Part shown: in pieces, positions 35,201-42,796 of the stretch | Position numbering within the stretch: position 1 is the first letter of the stretch | How the letters are laid out: every line of letters starts with the position of its first letter | DNA from: Streptomyces antibioticus | GTDB lineage: Bacteria; Actinomycetota; Actinomycetes; Streptomycetales; Streptomycetaceae | Length of the DNA stretch: 64,000 bases | Assembly (NCBI RefSeq): GCF_002019855.1 | Contig: NZ_CM007717.1 | Coordinates: 7,201,750-7,265,749 of the forward strand | Direction: 5' to 3' | Position numbers and translations under genes: made by a program | Notes under the pieces: model-generated | What the model saw: the letters and a program-made list of their open reading frames with translations, nothing else | Told to the model about the DNA's origin: nothing | Databases searched by the model: none

Positions 35201-35376
35201 GGCGGCCCCTCGCCTTCGGGACCCCCGCCCCGTTCACCCCCCGGCTCCAGGGGTCCGGTGGTGAGGGGGCGGGGGCGATATCCGAGGCGACGAGTCCGCC
35301 CCTGGCCGCACCGGGTCACGGTGCCGGCAGTGACCACCACACCCCCCGGCACGACGGGAGCGCGTCCTCCGGATGA
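32281..35376 (+). CDS. cvnA: CvnA: sensor-histidine-kinase-like conservon protein with a very long disordered tail
   Basis: Membrane-bound ATPase/kinase-like sensor of a conservon (1031 aa) that works with CvnB, CvnC and the CvnD GTPase. Two hydrophobic segments (about 39-63 and 73-95) enclose only a few residues, so the usual large extracellular sensing domain is missing. The phosphoacceptor-like region VDHLATRIRRHAENL (H225), N-box ELVENA (N300) and G-box DRGLGM (from D328) are intact. Residues 401-1031 are Pro/Ser/Gly/Thr-rich, with seven Trp-centred repeats (W721-W914). The 3' end overlaps an ATG of the cvnB frame. Confidence 0.88.
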   Translation: MSHLRAPAARADRREGGRHGRPAARTAPATAETHIRPQLLRLAVLPPTAVALSASAAVLFTVRSTGARPSATLWAVLAGAVAVTGVGIVVAAVAADRAARAVSDRVAALRRHSARGEADLRALTEALRRGEAPPQRKARGGPPDDADEFELLAADLARAHDGAVGAVVQASQLSSQTGSEQKLEVFVNLARRLQSLVHREISLLDELENEIEDPALLKGLFHVDHLATRIRRHAENLAVLGGAVSRRQWSNPVSMTEVLRSAIAEVEQYSRVRLVPPIDGELRGHAVADVIHLLAELVENATVFSAPHTQVLLRANLVTSGLAVEVEDRGLGMPVDEQSRMNALLADPDQVNVGRLLADGRIGLFVVSQLARRHGIRVRLQGNIYGGVQAVLVVPQALLGGSAPGQLPGPSAETPAHGVRSASPGTGLDVVPRRGAGVNGTGPGASPAVQERPTLPAPHEPRLPRRDRSATASPATPATQDVPGARVADGGGPVSGRPAEDGRPGPSDASPEPPRHDPAATHQRGATPLPVRGAHEERANPAEAVPGIRPGDRATVENNAGTVPVPRSGAVRGTMGKPSLPRRRAQEHIVPQLRGGPTPRSDNEEPVGHDPGLMAAFQRGIGLAEAQQSLEAEDLEPGAEESEPLPSWESLDRSPYPVSGALEAALRTASNPVVRPRPASETEPEPRATGPSPTGAHPVDRPADPTDTGSSPEARPAISSWSGTPTGRPADAPVTGDPAEARSADRPTGSPWSGGLAETSLTGRPASLTEAGTSTEPGPAGSSWSGTPVDASPAGQPAGQSQVGNSAEALPAHRSANSSWASSPAEMPSAGQSADSSWGGSPGSVSSTGGFADPSLTGGSAHVPPPGSPAGTPPAERAASLSSWAVTPAGSSLAGSPATPAEAPPTDAPGSSPWAGGSARTPATGTGWPVGRSSGTGEPVVPATGEDPAPPAASAPHSILPRRSTPDRPGSPARRPLAFGTPAPFTPRLQGSGGEGAGAISEATSPPLAAPGHGAGSDHHTPRHDGSASSG
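34426..35040 (+). repeat. Degenerate SSW-type repeat block encoded in the cvnA tail
   Basis: Seven copies of a roughly 30-residue unit with the core S-S-W-S-G-T-P (variants SPWSGG, SSWASSP, SSWGGSP, SSWAVTP, SPWAGG) carry their Trp at 721, 752, 784, 820, 838, 884 and 914. Spacing of the first four is 31, 32 and 36 residues. Copies 1 and 3 share a near-identical DNA stretch (CTCGTCCTGGTCCGGCACCC), so recent duplication is likely. Confidence 0.7.
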
Positions 35377-35441
35377 TCAGCGCGATCACGCCCACCACCG
35401 CCGCTTCCGCCGGCCCTCGTACCCCAAGGAGTCGATCCACC

Positions 35442-35876
35442 ATGGCGAGCGACGCGCCGACCGGCCAGGTTTCCGATCTCGACTGGCTGATGAGCGGCCT
35501 CGTGCAGCGCGTACCGCACACCACGAGCGCCGTGCTGCTGTCCAGCGACGGACTCGTGAAGTCGGTCCACGGCCTCGACCCCGACAGCGCCGACCACATG
35601 GCCGCCCTGGCCTCCGGTCTGTACTCCCTCGGCCGCAGCGCCGGAGTCAGGTTCGGGGACGGCGGGGACGTCCGGCAGGTCGTCGTCGAACTCGACGCGA
35701 CGCTGCTGTTCGTCACCACCGCCGGCTCCGGGACCTGTCTCGCCGTGCTGGCCGGCCGCGAGGCCGACGCCGCCGTGCTCGGCTACGAGATGTCGATGCT
35801 GGTCAAGAGCGTGCGGCCGTACCTGATGACCGCGCCCCGGCAGCACGCCGTCGAACAGTCGGTGACGGGACCTTGA
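35442..35876 (+). CDS. cvnB: CvnB: roadblock/LC7-domain protein
   Basis: Small cytoplasmic regulator (144 aa) of the MglB-like roadblock family, expected to act on the CvnD GTPase as in other conservons. LDWLMSGLVQRVPHTTSAVLLSSDG and ADHMAALASGLYSLGR are characteristic. ATG 35442 is chosen for the AAGGAG 10 bases upstream. An in-frame ATG at 35373 overlapping the cvnA stop would add 23 low-complexity residues. Confidence 0.9.
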   Translation: MASDAPTGQVSDLDWLMSGLVQRVPHTTSAVLLSSDGLVKSVHGLDPDSADHMAALASGLYSLGRSAGVRFGDGGDVRQVVVELDATLLFVTTAGSGTCLAVLAGREADAAVLGYEMSMLVKSVRPYLMTAPRQHAVEQSVTGP

Positions 35877-36250
35877 GGGTGGCGGCGGCCGGCGACGGGC
35901 CCTGGCTCGACGACGCGGCCGGACGGCTCGTGCGCCCGTTCACGGTCAGCAACGGCCGCACCGAGCCGAGCGTCGTCCTGGACCTGATGTCCCAGGTGAT
36001 GGCCACCGGCGTGACCCCCTTCGGCTATCTGGGCCCCGAGCACGCGCAGGCCCTCGACCTGTGCCGGGCCCCGGTCCCGGTCGCCGAGGTGTCCGCCCAC
36101 CTGAAGCTGCCGGCGGTGGTCACCAAGGTGCTGCTGTCGGACCTGGTGGACTGCGGGGCGCTGACCACCAAGCCCCCCGAGTTCCACCACAACCCCACCG
36201 ACCGGGCCCTACTGGAGGCAGTGCTCGATGGATTACGACGACAGCTCTGA
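35873..36250 (+). CDS. cvnC: CvnC: DUF742 protein
   Basis: Winged-helix-like DUF742 protein (125 aa), third member of the conservon. It opens GPWLDDAAGRLVRPFTVSNGRT, the family's hallmark, and ends with the PTDRALLEAVLDGLRRQL helix. Start is uncertain: TTG 35873 overlaps the cvnB stop (TTGA), and GTG 35879 is two codons later. It overlaps cvnD by 23 bases. Confidence 0.88.
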   Translation: MRVAAAGDGPWLDDAAGRLVRPFTVSNGRTEPSVVLDLMSQVMATGVTPFGYLGPEHAQALDLCRAPVPVAEVSAHLKLPAVVTKVLLSDLVDCGALTTKPPEFHHNPTDRALLEAVLDGLRRQL

Positions 36251-36872
36251 GAGCGGCGGGTACGACGCCTACGACCACGACGACGGCCCCGACCCCTTCC
36301 CGACCGCACTGAAGATCCTGGTCGCGGGCGGGTTCGGGGTCGGCAAGACGACGTTCGTCGGAGCCGTGAGCGAGATCGCGCCGCTCAGTACCGAGGAGCT
36401 GCTCACCACGGTCAGCGCCGCGACCGACAACCTCGACGGCATCGAGAACAAGGTCGAGACGACCGTCGCCATGGACTTCGGCAGGATCACCCTGGACGCG
36501 CAGCACGTGCTGTACCTGTTCGGGACCCCGGGACAGGAGCGCTTCTGGTTCATGTGGGACGAACTCTCCGAGGGCGCCCTCGGCGCGGTCATCCTCGCCG
36601 ACACCCGCCGCCTGGAGGAGTGCTTCGCGGCCGTCGACTTCTTCGAGGAACGCGGCCTCGGATTCATCGTGGCCGTCAACGAGTTCGACGGCGCCCACCG
36701 CTACGACCCCGAGGAGGTACGGGCCGCCATCGACCTGGACCCGGCGATCCCCGTCGTCCGCTGCGACGCCCGGATCTCCGCGTCCAGCGTGCAGACCCTG
36801 CTCACCCTCGTCCGGCACCTCATCGCCCACGCCCCCGCGACCCCCCAGCCGAGCCGCGGCGCCCACATGTGA
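36228..36872 (+). CDS. cvnD: CvnD: small Ras-like GTPase of the conservon
   Basis: GTP-binding protein (214 aa), output switch of the conservon. G1 is GGFGVGKTT (34-42), the G3 region is FGTPGQERF (Asp of DxxG replaced by Thr, usual for CvnD), and the G4-like motif is NEFDG in place of NKxD. The first 25 residues are acidic and Tyr/Asp-rich. ATG 36228 lies inside cvnC, so expression is coupled. Confidence 0.9.
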   Translation: MDYDDSSESGGYDAYDHDDGPDPFPTALKILVAGGFGVGKTTFVGAVSEIAPLSTEELLTTVSAATDNLDGIENKVETTVAMDFGRITLDAQHVLYLFGTPGQERFWFMWDELSEGALGAVILADTRRLEECFAAVDFFEERGLGFIVAVNEFDGAHRYDPEEVRAAIDLDPAIPVVRCDARISASSVQTLLTLVRHLIAHAPATPQPSRGAHM

Positions 36873-36985
36873 CACCCCGCCCGAGCCGCCCCCCGCCGTA
36901 CACCCGTCCCACCGCACCGGACCGACCCCGTCCCCGACCCACCGGAGCCGCACATGCCACACGTCCCCAGCGACGGAGGCCGGCC

Positions 36986-37543
36986 ATGAGCTACGACCCG
37001 CCACGCCCGGCCGGTCGTCTGCTGCTCACCCCGCAGGACAGCGAGGCTCCCGCCCGCACCCTGAGGCTGCGCCGACTCGGCCTCGGGCAGCAGCCGGAAC
37101 CCGCGCTCGACGCCTTCGCGGACCGTCTCGCCGAGCTGACCGGCACGCCGTACGCGATGGTCAACTTCCTCGACGAGGAACGGCAGTTCTTCGCCGGACT
37201 GCACACCCCCGAAGGGGGCCGCGCCGCCCGCGGCGGCAAGCCCGCGGTGGGCCGTCGGCTGCCCCGCGAGTACGGCTACTGCCCGCACGTCGTCGTCCGG
37301 CGCAGAGCGCTCGCCCTGGAGGACGTCGGCGACTATCCGCGGTTCGCCTGCAATCCGCTCGTCGACGAGTACGGCATCCGCTCCTACCTCGGCGCCCCGC
37401 TCATCGACTCCACCGGCATGGTCCTCGGCACGGTGTGCGTCGCCGACCTCGCGCCCCGGCCCTGGGGGAAGGCCGGCCTGGAGACCATCAAGTCGACGGC
37501 CGCCGACCTCGCCGTACGGCTGGAGGCGCGGACGCTGCTGTAG
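36986..37543 (+). CDS. GAF-domain protein downstream of the conservon
   Basis: Single GAF domain (185 aa). Features: TPYAMVNFLDEERQFFAGL, a YCPHVVVRR segment and LGAPLIDSTGMVLGTVCVAD, the layout of small-molecule or haem-binding GAF domains. It is 113 bases after cvnD on the same strand and may be a fifth conservon component; some conservons carry an extra sensor or P450 gene. ATG 36986 follows GGAGG at 36975-36979. The ligand is unknown. Confidence 0.8.
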   Translation: MSYDPPRPAGRLLLTPQDSEAPARTLRLRRLGLGQQPEPALDAFADRLAELTGTPYAMVNFLDEERQFFAGLHTPEGGRAARGGKPAVGRRLPREYGYCPHVVVRRRALALEDVGDYPRFACNPLVDEYGIRSYLGAPLIDSTGMVLGTVCVADLAPRPWGKAGLETIKSTAADLAVRLEARTLL

Positions 37544-37575
37544 GGGACCGGGCCGGTAGGGGGCCGGACGGGTGA

Positions 37576-37609
37576 TTAAGGAAAGCTGACGCGGCGCTTA
37601 AGAAAAGCT
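37576..37609 (+). promoter_or_regulatory. Direct repeats upstream of tdh
   Basis: TTAAGGAAAGCT (37576-37587) and TTAAGAAAAGCT (37598-37609) match at 11 of 12 bases and start 22 bases apart, about two helix turns on one DNA face. They lie 115-148 bases before the tdh start in an AT-rich pocket. The likely role is a regulator binding site for the tdh-kbl operon; this is inferred. Confidence 0.5.
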
Positions 37610-37723
37610 CGATGGACCGGGTGCGCGGAATACGGCAGATTGCTGTCCGAATCCTCACCCCTCCCCGGACGCGGGGCGCCTCGGCCTGCCCGCGCCCGGG
37701 ACCTCACCCACGGGAGCCGCAGC

Positions 37724-38752
37724 TTGAAGGCGCTGGTCAAGGAGAAGGCGGAGCCCGGGCTGTGGCTCACGGACGTCCCGGAGCCCACCATCGGCCCCGG
37801 CGACGTACTGATCAAGGTCCTGCGGACCGGCATCTGCGGCACCGACCTGCACATCCGGGCCTGGGACGGCTGGGCGCAGCAGGCGATCCGCACCCCCCTC
37901 GTCCTCGGCCACGAGTTCGTCGGCGAGGTCGTCGAGACCGGCCGGGACGTCGCCGACATCGCCGTCGGCGACCGGGTGAGCGGCGAGGGGCACCTCGTCT
38001 GCGGCAAGTGCCGCAACTGTCTCGCCGGCCGCCGCCACCTCTGCCGGGCCACGGTCGGGCTCGGGGTCGGGCGCGACGGGGCGTTCGCCGAGTACGTCGC
38101 GCTGCCCGCCTCCAACGTGTGGGTGCACCGGGTCCCCGTCGACCTCGACATCGCGGCGATCTTCGACCCGTTCGGCAACGCCGTGCACACCGCGCTGTCC
38201 TTCCCGCTGGTCGGCGAGGACGTGCTGATCACCGGCGCCGGGCCGATCGGTCTGATGGCCGCCGCCGTCGCCCGGCACGCCGGCGCCCGGCACGTCATGA
38301 TCACCGACGTGAGCGAGGAGCGGCTGGAGCTGGCCCGCAAGATCGGTGTCAGCCTCGCCCTGAACGTGGCCCGGACGCCCATCGCCGACGGCCAGCGCGA
38401 ACTGGGCCTGCGCGAGGGCTTCGACATCGGCCTGGAGATGTCCGGCCGCCCCGAGGCCATGCGCGACATGATCGCCAACATGACGCACGGCGGCCGGATC
38501 GCCATGCTCGGCCTGCCCGCCGAGGAGTTCCCGGTCGACTGGGCCCGGATCGTCACCTCGATGATCACCGTCAAGGGCATCTACGGCCGCGAGATGTTCG
38601 AGACCTGGTACGCCATGTCGGTGCTGCTCGAAGGCGGCCTCGACCTCGCCCCCGTGATCACCGGCCGCTACGGCCACCGCGACTTCGAGGCGGCCTTCGA
38701 GGACGCCGCGAGCGGCAGGGGCGGCAAGGTCATCCTGGACTGGACGGCGTAA
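37724..38752 (+). CDS. tdh: L-threonine 3-dehydrogenase
   Basis: Zinc medium-chain dehydrogenase (342 aa) oxidising threonine to 2-amino-3-ketobutyrate with NAD. Catalytic zinc ligands are C38 (TGICGTD) and H63-E64 (LGHEFVG). The structural zinc cysteines lie in CGKCRNCLAGRRHLC, and the Rossmann motif is GAGPIGLMAAAVARHAGA. TTG 37724 gives exactly the family length of about 341-342 aa and has GGGAG upstream. It forms an operon with kbl 34 bases downstream. Confidence 0.94.
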   Translation: MKALVKEKAEPGLWLTDVPEPTIGPGDVLIKVLRTGICGTDLHIRAWDGWAQQAIRTPLVLGHEFVGEVVETGRDVADIAVGDRVSGEGHLVCGKCRNCLAGRRHLCRATVGLGVGRDGAFAEYVALPASNVWVHRVPVDLDIAAIFDPFGNAVHTALSFPLVGEDVLITGAGPIGLMAAAVARHAGARHVMITDVSEERLELARKIGVSLALNVARTPIADGQRELGLREGFDIGLEMSGRPEAMRDMIANMTHGGRIAMLGLPAEEFPVDWARIVTSMITVKGIYGREMFETWYAMSVLLEGGLDLAPVITGRYGHRDFEAAFEDAASGRGGKVILDWTA

Positions 38753-38786
38753 CTCCCCTTCCCGCGCAGCACCTTAGGAGCTTCCC

Positions 38787-39980
38787 ATGTTCGAATCCGT
38801 ACGCGACGACCTGCGGACCACCCTCGACGAGATCCGTGCCGCCGGACTGCACAAGCCCGAACGCGTCATCGGCACCCCGCAGTCCGCGACCGTCGCCGTC
38901 ACCGCGGGCGGCCGCCCCGGCGAGGTCCTCAACTTCTGCGCCAACAACTACCTGGGTCTCGCCGACCACCCCGAGGTGATCGCGGCCGCCCACGAGGCCC
39001 TGGACCGCTGGGGCTACGGCATGGCGTCCGTGCGCTTCATCTGCGGCACGCAGGAGGTGCACAAGGAGCTGGAGGCGCGGCTGTCCGCGTTCCTCGGCCA
39101 GGAGGACACCATCCTGTACTCCTCCTGCTTCGACGCCAACGGCGGTGTCTTCGAGACCCTGCTCGGCCCCGAGGACGCGGTGATCTCCGACGCCCTCAAC
39201 CACGCCTCGATCATCGACGGCATCCGGCTGTCCAAGGCCCGCCGCATGCGGTACGCGAACCGTGATCTGGAGGACCTGGAGCGGCAGTTGAAGGAGGCGT
39301 CGGACGCCCGCCGCCGCCTCATCGTCACCGACGGCGTCTTCTCCATGGACGGTTATGTGGCGCCGCTGCGCGAGATCTGCGACCTCGCCGACCGCTACGA
39401 CGCGATGGTCATGGTCGACGACTCGCACGCCGTCGGCTTCGTCGGCCCCGGCGGCCGCGGCACCCCCGAACTGCACGGTGTGATGGACCGGGTGGACATC
39501 ATCACCGGCACCCTGGGGAAGGCGCTCGGCGGCGCCTCCGGCGGCTATGTCGCCGCCCGCGCCGAGATCGTCGCCCTGCTGCGCCAGCGGTCGCGTCCGT
39601 ACCTGTTCTCCAACACGCTCGCGCCGGTGATCGCGGCCGCCTCCCTGAAGGTCATCGACCTGCTGGAGTCGGCGGACGACCTGCGGGTGCGGCTCGCCGA
39701 GAACACCGCGCTCTTCCGCCGCCGGATGACCGAGGAGGGCTTCGAGATCCTCCCCGGCGACCACGCCATCGCGCCCGTGATGATCGGCGACGCGGCGAAG
39801 GCGGGCCGGCTGGCGGAGCTGCTGCTGGAGCGCGGGGTGTACGTGATCGGCTTCTCCTACCCGGTCGTCCCGCAGGGCCAGGCCCGGATCCGCGTCCAGC
39901 TCTCCGCCGCGCACTCCACCGAGGACGTCCACCGTGCGGTGGACGCCTTCGTCGCGGCCCGCGCGGAACTCGAGGGCTGA
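38787..39980 (+). CDS. kbl: 2-amino-3-ketobutyrate coenzyme A ligase (glycine C-acetyltransferase)
   Basis: PLP enzyme (397 aa) of the alpha-oxoamine synthase family that cleaves 2-amino-3-ketobutyrate with CoA to glycine and acetyl-CoA, completing threonine breakdown begun by Tdh. The PLP lysine is K245 in GTLGKALGG; other conserved parts are FCANNYLGLADHP and MVDDSHAVGFVG. ATG 38787 follows TTAGGAGC. Confidence 0.95.
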   Translation: MFESVRDDLRTTLDEIRAAGLHKPERVIGTPQSATVAVTAGGRPGEVLNFCANNYLGLADHPEVIAAAHEALDRWGYGMASVRFICGTQEVHKELEARLSAFLGQEDTILYSSCFDANGGVFETLLGPEDAVISDALNHASIIDGIRLSKARRMRYANRDLEDLERQLKEASDARRRLIVTDGVFSMDGYVAPLREICDLADRYDAMVMVDDSHAVGFVGPGGRGTPELHGVMDRVDIITGTLGKALGGASGGYVAARAEIVALLRQRSRPYLFSNTLAPVIAAASLKVIDLLESADDLRVRLAENTALFRRRMTEEGFEILPGDHAIAPVMIGDAAKAGRLAELLLERGVYVIGFSYPVVPQGQARIRVQLSAAHSTEDVHRAVDAFVAARAELEG

Positions 39981-40034
39981 GCGGAACCGGAGGGCTGAGC
40001 GGGCCCTGCGGCCGACTGTGGTCCGTACGGCCCC

Positions 40035-40051
40035 GATAAATTGCGATAATC
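40035..40051. promoter_or_regulatory. LysR-type T-N11-A box overlapping the regulator's own promoter
   Basis: GAT-N11-ATC fits the LysR T-N11-A consensus and ends 6 bases before the ATG at 40058. GATAAT at 40045-40050 would be a -10, giving a leaderless transcript, and no ribosome site is visible. Autorepression is the likely consequence. Confidence 0.4.
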
Positions 40052-40057
40052 GATCCC

Positions 40058-40960
40058 ATGATCGAAGCGCGGCGGCTCCACATCCTCCGTGCGGTGGCCG
40101 ACCACCGCACCGTGACGGCGGCGGCCGCCGCGCTGTATCTCACCCCCTCCGCCGTCTCCCAGCAGCTCTCCGCCCTGGAGCAGGAGACCGGCCACCGCCT
40201 GGTCGAGCGCGGCGCCAAGGGCGTACGGCTCACCCCGGCCGGCGAGATCCTCCTCGCCCACACCCACGCCGTCCTCGCCCAGCTCGAACGGGCCGAGGCG
40301 GAACTGGCCGCCTACGGCTCCGGGGAGGCCGGCACGGTCACCGTCGCCGCCTTCGCCACCGGTATCGCCCTGGTCGTCGCGCCCGCGGTGGCCCGGCTCG
40401 CCCGCACCGCGCCCGGCATCAGGATCCGCGTCCAGGACGCCGAGGGCGACGCCAGCCTGCCGATGGTCCTCGACCGGCAGGTGGACGTCGCCGTCGCCGT
40501 CGAGTACCGGGGCGCCCCGGCCGCCGACGACCCCCGGCTCGCGCACATCCCGCTGTACGCCGAGCCGTTCGACGCCGTGGTCCCGGTCAGCCACCGTCTC
40601 GCCGACGCCCCCGAGGTGCCCCTCGCGGAGCTGGCCAAGGACCCGTGGATCGGCCCCTACCCCGGCAACCCCTGCCATGACGTGGTGGTCCTGGCCTGCG
40701 AGAACGCCGGATTCCTGCCCCGGCTCGAACACTCCTCGGACGACTTCCGCGCGGTCGTCGCCCTCGCCCGTGCCGACGCGGGTGTGGCGCTCGTGCCGCG
40801 CTCGGCGCTGCGCGGCATGGACCTCACCGGTGTCGTCGTACGCCCGATAGACGAGGCGGCCCCCACCCGCCGGGTCTTCGCCGCCGTACGGCGGGGCGCG
40901 GAGGAGCACCCCCTGATCCGGCCCGTCCTGGACGCTCTCGGCGAGGCCGCCGTGCTGTAA
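40058..40960 (+). CDS. LysR-family transcriptional regulator
   Basis: Regulator (300 aa) with an N-terminal winged HTH (LHILRAVADHRTVTAAAAAL then LTPSAVSQQLSALEQETGH) and a type-2 periplasmic-binding-fold effector domain from about residue 90. ATG 40058 appears leaderless. It follows kbl on the same strand, so threonine/glycine metabolism is one candidate target; the effector is not readable. Confidence 0.9.
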   Translation: MIEARRLHILRAVADHRTVTAAAAALYLTPSAVSQQLSALEQETGHRLVERGAKGVRLTPAGEILLAHTHAVLAQLERAEAELAAYGSGEAGTVTVAAFATGIALVVAPAVARLARTAPGIRIRVQDAEGDASLPMVLDRQVDVAVAVEYRGAPAADDPRLAHIPLYAEPFDAVVPVSHRLADAPEVPLAELAKDPWIGPYPGNPCHDVVVLACENAGFLPRLEHSSDDFRAVVALARADAGVALVPRSALRGMDLTGVVVRPIDEAAPTRRVFAAVRRGAEEHPLIRPVLDALGEAAVL

Positions 40961-41006
40961 GACGCACGTAACACCCCCGTCGCACATCAGGGATAGCGTC
41001 CCGGAT

Positions 41007-41591
41007 ATGAGACACCCCGAGGGAGCGGTGGCTCCCGACGCCGTCGACGCCCGGCTCGCCGCCCGTCTGGCCATCCTGCGCGCCGAACACGGCTGGTCCC
41101 TGGGCGAGGTGGCGGAGCGCAGCGGCATCAGCCGCTCGACCCTGTCCCGGGCCGAGCGCGCCGAGATCAGCCCCACCGCCGCCCTGCTCAACCGGCTCTG
41201 TCAGGTCTACGGACTGACCATGTCCCGGCTGCTCAGCGAGGTCGAGGGGGAACCCGCGCCCTTGCTGCGCGCCACCGACCAGTCCGTCTGGCTGGACCGG
41301 ACCTCCGGCTTCGAACGGCGCTCGGTGTCCCCGCCGCACCCCGCGCTGCGCGGCGAACTGGTCGAGGCGCGGCTCGCCCCGGGCGCCGACCTCGCCTACG
41401 ACCGGCCGCCCGTGCCCGGCCTCGAACAGCACATCTGGGTGCTGGAGGGCGCCCTGGAGGTGACCGAGCGGGACGCCGCCCACCGGCTCGGCCCGGGCGA
41501 CTGTCTGCGGCTGCGGGTCTGGGGGCCGACCCGGTTCCGGTGCCCGGGCGACACGGAGGCGCGGTACCTGCTGGCGGTGGTGTTGCCGTGA
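41007..41591 (+). CDS. XRE-family regulator with cupin domain
   Basis: Transcription factor (194 aa) with HTH at about 20-70 (LGEVAERSGISRSTLSRAERAEISPTA) and a C-terminal cupin (about 110-190; GLEQHIWVLEGALEVTERD, LGPGDCLRLRVWGPTRF). ATG 41007 is preceded by GGATAGCGTCCCGGAT and lacks a ribosome site, suggesting a leaderless mRNA. The stop overlaps the acetyltransferase start (GTGA), so the pair is an operon and the acetyltransferase is the obvious partner. Confidence 0.87.
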   Translation: MRHPEGAVAPDAVDARLAARLAILRAEHGWSLGEVAERSGISRSTLSRAERAEISPTAALLNRLCQVYGLTMSRLLSEVEGEPAPLLRATDQSVWLDRTSGFERRSVSPPHPALRGELVEARLAPGADLAYDRPPVPGLEQHIWVLEGALEVTERDAAHRLGPGDCLRLRVWGPTRFRCPGDTEARYLLAVVLP

Positions 41592-42109
41592 CGACCGTCC
41601 GCCTCGACGCCGCCGGGCTCCTCGACCGGGCCGCCGATCTGGCCGGGCTGCTGGTCGACACCGTGCGCGGCGGCGCCTCGATCGGCTTCCTCGCGCCCCT
41701 CGACCACGCCGACGCCGTCCTGTGGTGGCGGGACCGGGCCCGTGCGGTGGCCGCCGGTGACCTCGCCGTCTGGACGGCCGAGGAGGGCGGCCGGGTCGTC
41801 GGCACGGTCGGCCTGGCCTTCCCGGACAAGCCCAACAGCCGCCACCGCGCCGAACTGGTCAAGCTGATGGTCCACGGCGACCTGCGCGGCAAGGGCCTCG
41901 GCCGCGCCCTCCTCGACACCGCCGAGCGGGCCGCCGTCGCCGCCGGGGTCACCCTGCTCCACCTGGACACCGAGACCGACAGCCCCGCCGAACGGCTCTA
42001 TCGCGGCGCCGGCTGGACCCTGGCCGGGGTGATCCCCGACTACGCGGCGAGCCCGGACGGCGTGCTGCGGCCGACCAGCCTGTACTACAAGAGCGTCGCC
42101 CCGGGGTGA
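41588..42109 (+). CDS. GNAT-family N-acetyltransferase
   Basis: Acetyl-CoA-dependent transferase (173 aa). The CoA-binding motif A is VHGDLRGKGLGRALLDTAE (R-x2-G-x-G/A form), preceded by the VKLMV strand and followed by LHLDTETDSPAERLYRGAGW. GTG 41588 overlaps the XRE-cupin stop. Acceptor unknown; detoxification or small-molecule acetylation are typical for this subgroup. Confidence 0.87.
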   Translation: MTTVRLDAAGLLDRAADLAGLLVDTVRGGASIGFLAPLDHADAVLWWRDRARAVAAGDLAVWTAEEGGRVVGTVGLAFPDKPNSRHRAELVKLMVHGDLRGKGLGRALLDTAERAAVAAGVTLLHLDTETDSPAERLYRGAGWTLAGVIPDYAASPDGVLRPTSLYYKSVAPG

Positions 42110-42139
42110 CTGTCAGTGGCAGCCGCTACCGTGCGGAGC

Positions 42140-42499
42140 ATGCCCGACGCAGAAGACGTACGCCGTGTCGCCCTCTCCCTGCCGGACACGACCGAGAAGA
42201 CCGCCTGGAGCATGCCCACGTTCCGGGTCGCGGGGAAGATGTTCGCCACCCTGCCCGAGGACGAGACGTCCCTCGCGGTGCGCTGCCCCAAGGAGGAGCG
42301 CGACGAACTGGTGCTCGCCGAGCCCGAGAAGTTCTGGATCGCGGACCACGAGGCCCAGTTCGCCTGGGTCCGCGCCCGGCTCGCCGCCGTCGAGGACGAA
42401 CGGGAACTGCGCGACATCCTCGCCGACTCCTGGCGCCAGGCGGCCCCGCCCCACCTCCTGGAGTCCTACCCCGAGCTGGGCCTCCCCGCCCCGGAGTGA
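42140..42499 (+). CDS. MmcQ/YjbR family DNA-binding-fold protein
   Basis: Small protein (119 aa) with CyaY-like double-wing fold. SLPDTTEKTAWSMPTFRVAGKMFATLPED and WVRARLAAVEDERELRDILADSWRQAAP match the family. ATG 42140 is preferred over an in-frame GTG at 42116. The role is unproven for the family; it lies just upstream of the first tRNA-Pro. Confidence 0.83.
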   Translation: MPDAEDVRRVALSLPDTTEKTAWSMPTFRVAGKMFATLPEDETSLAVRCPKEERDELVLAEPEKFWIADHEAQFAWVRARLAAVEDERELRDILADSWRQAAPPHLLESYPELGLPAPE

Positions 42500-42600
42500 C
42501 GGCACCCGCCCCCGCCTAAACGGGTGCGCGACCACCGACCCGAGTGCGGTATTGTTTCCCTGCACGTCCGGCCAGGGGAAACCCCAGGTCAGACAGGCAA

Positions 42601-42674
<74 letters not shown>

Positions 42675-42690
42675 CTCGATGGAGTCGTCG

Positions 42691-42730
42691 CCAAGGGGCG
42701 GTTTCGGAGGAATCCGAAACCGCCCCTTGG
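42691..42730 (+). terminator. Terminator after tRNA-Pro copy 1
   Basis: Perfect 17-bp stem (42691-42707 with 42714-42730), 6-base loop AGGAAT, followed by TCATTTTG. It begins 17 bases after the tRNA. Confidence 0.88.
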
Positions 42731-42754
42731 TCATTTTGTGGACCGGGTGAAGGC

Positions 42755-42782
42755 TGACGCATTGACGTAATGTTTGCGTCAA
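42755..42782. promoter_or_regulatory. Nested inverted repeat before the Fic gene
   Basis: TGACGCA (42755-42761) and TGCGTCA (42775-42781) form a perfect 7-base inverted repeat, with TTGACG (42762-42767) and CGTCAA (42777-42782) nested inside. The repeat ends 15 bases before the Fic ATG, a position suited to an operator or autoregulatory site. Confidence 0.45.
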
Positions 42783-42796
42783 TCTAGCGTGAGGGC

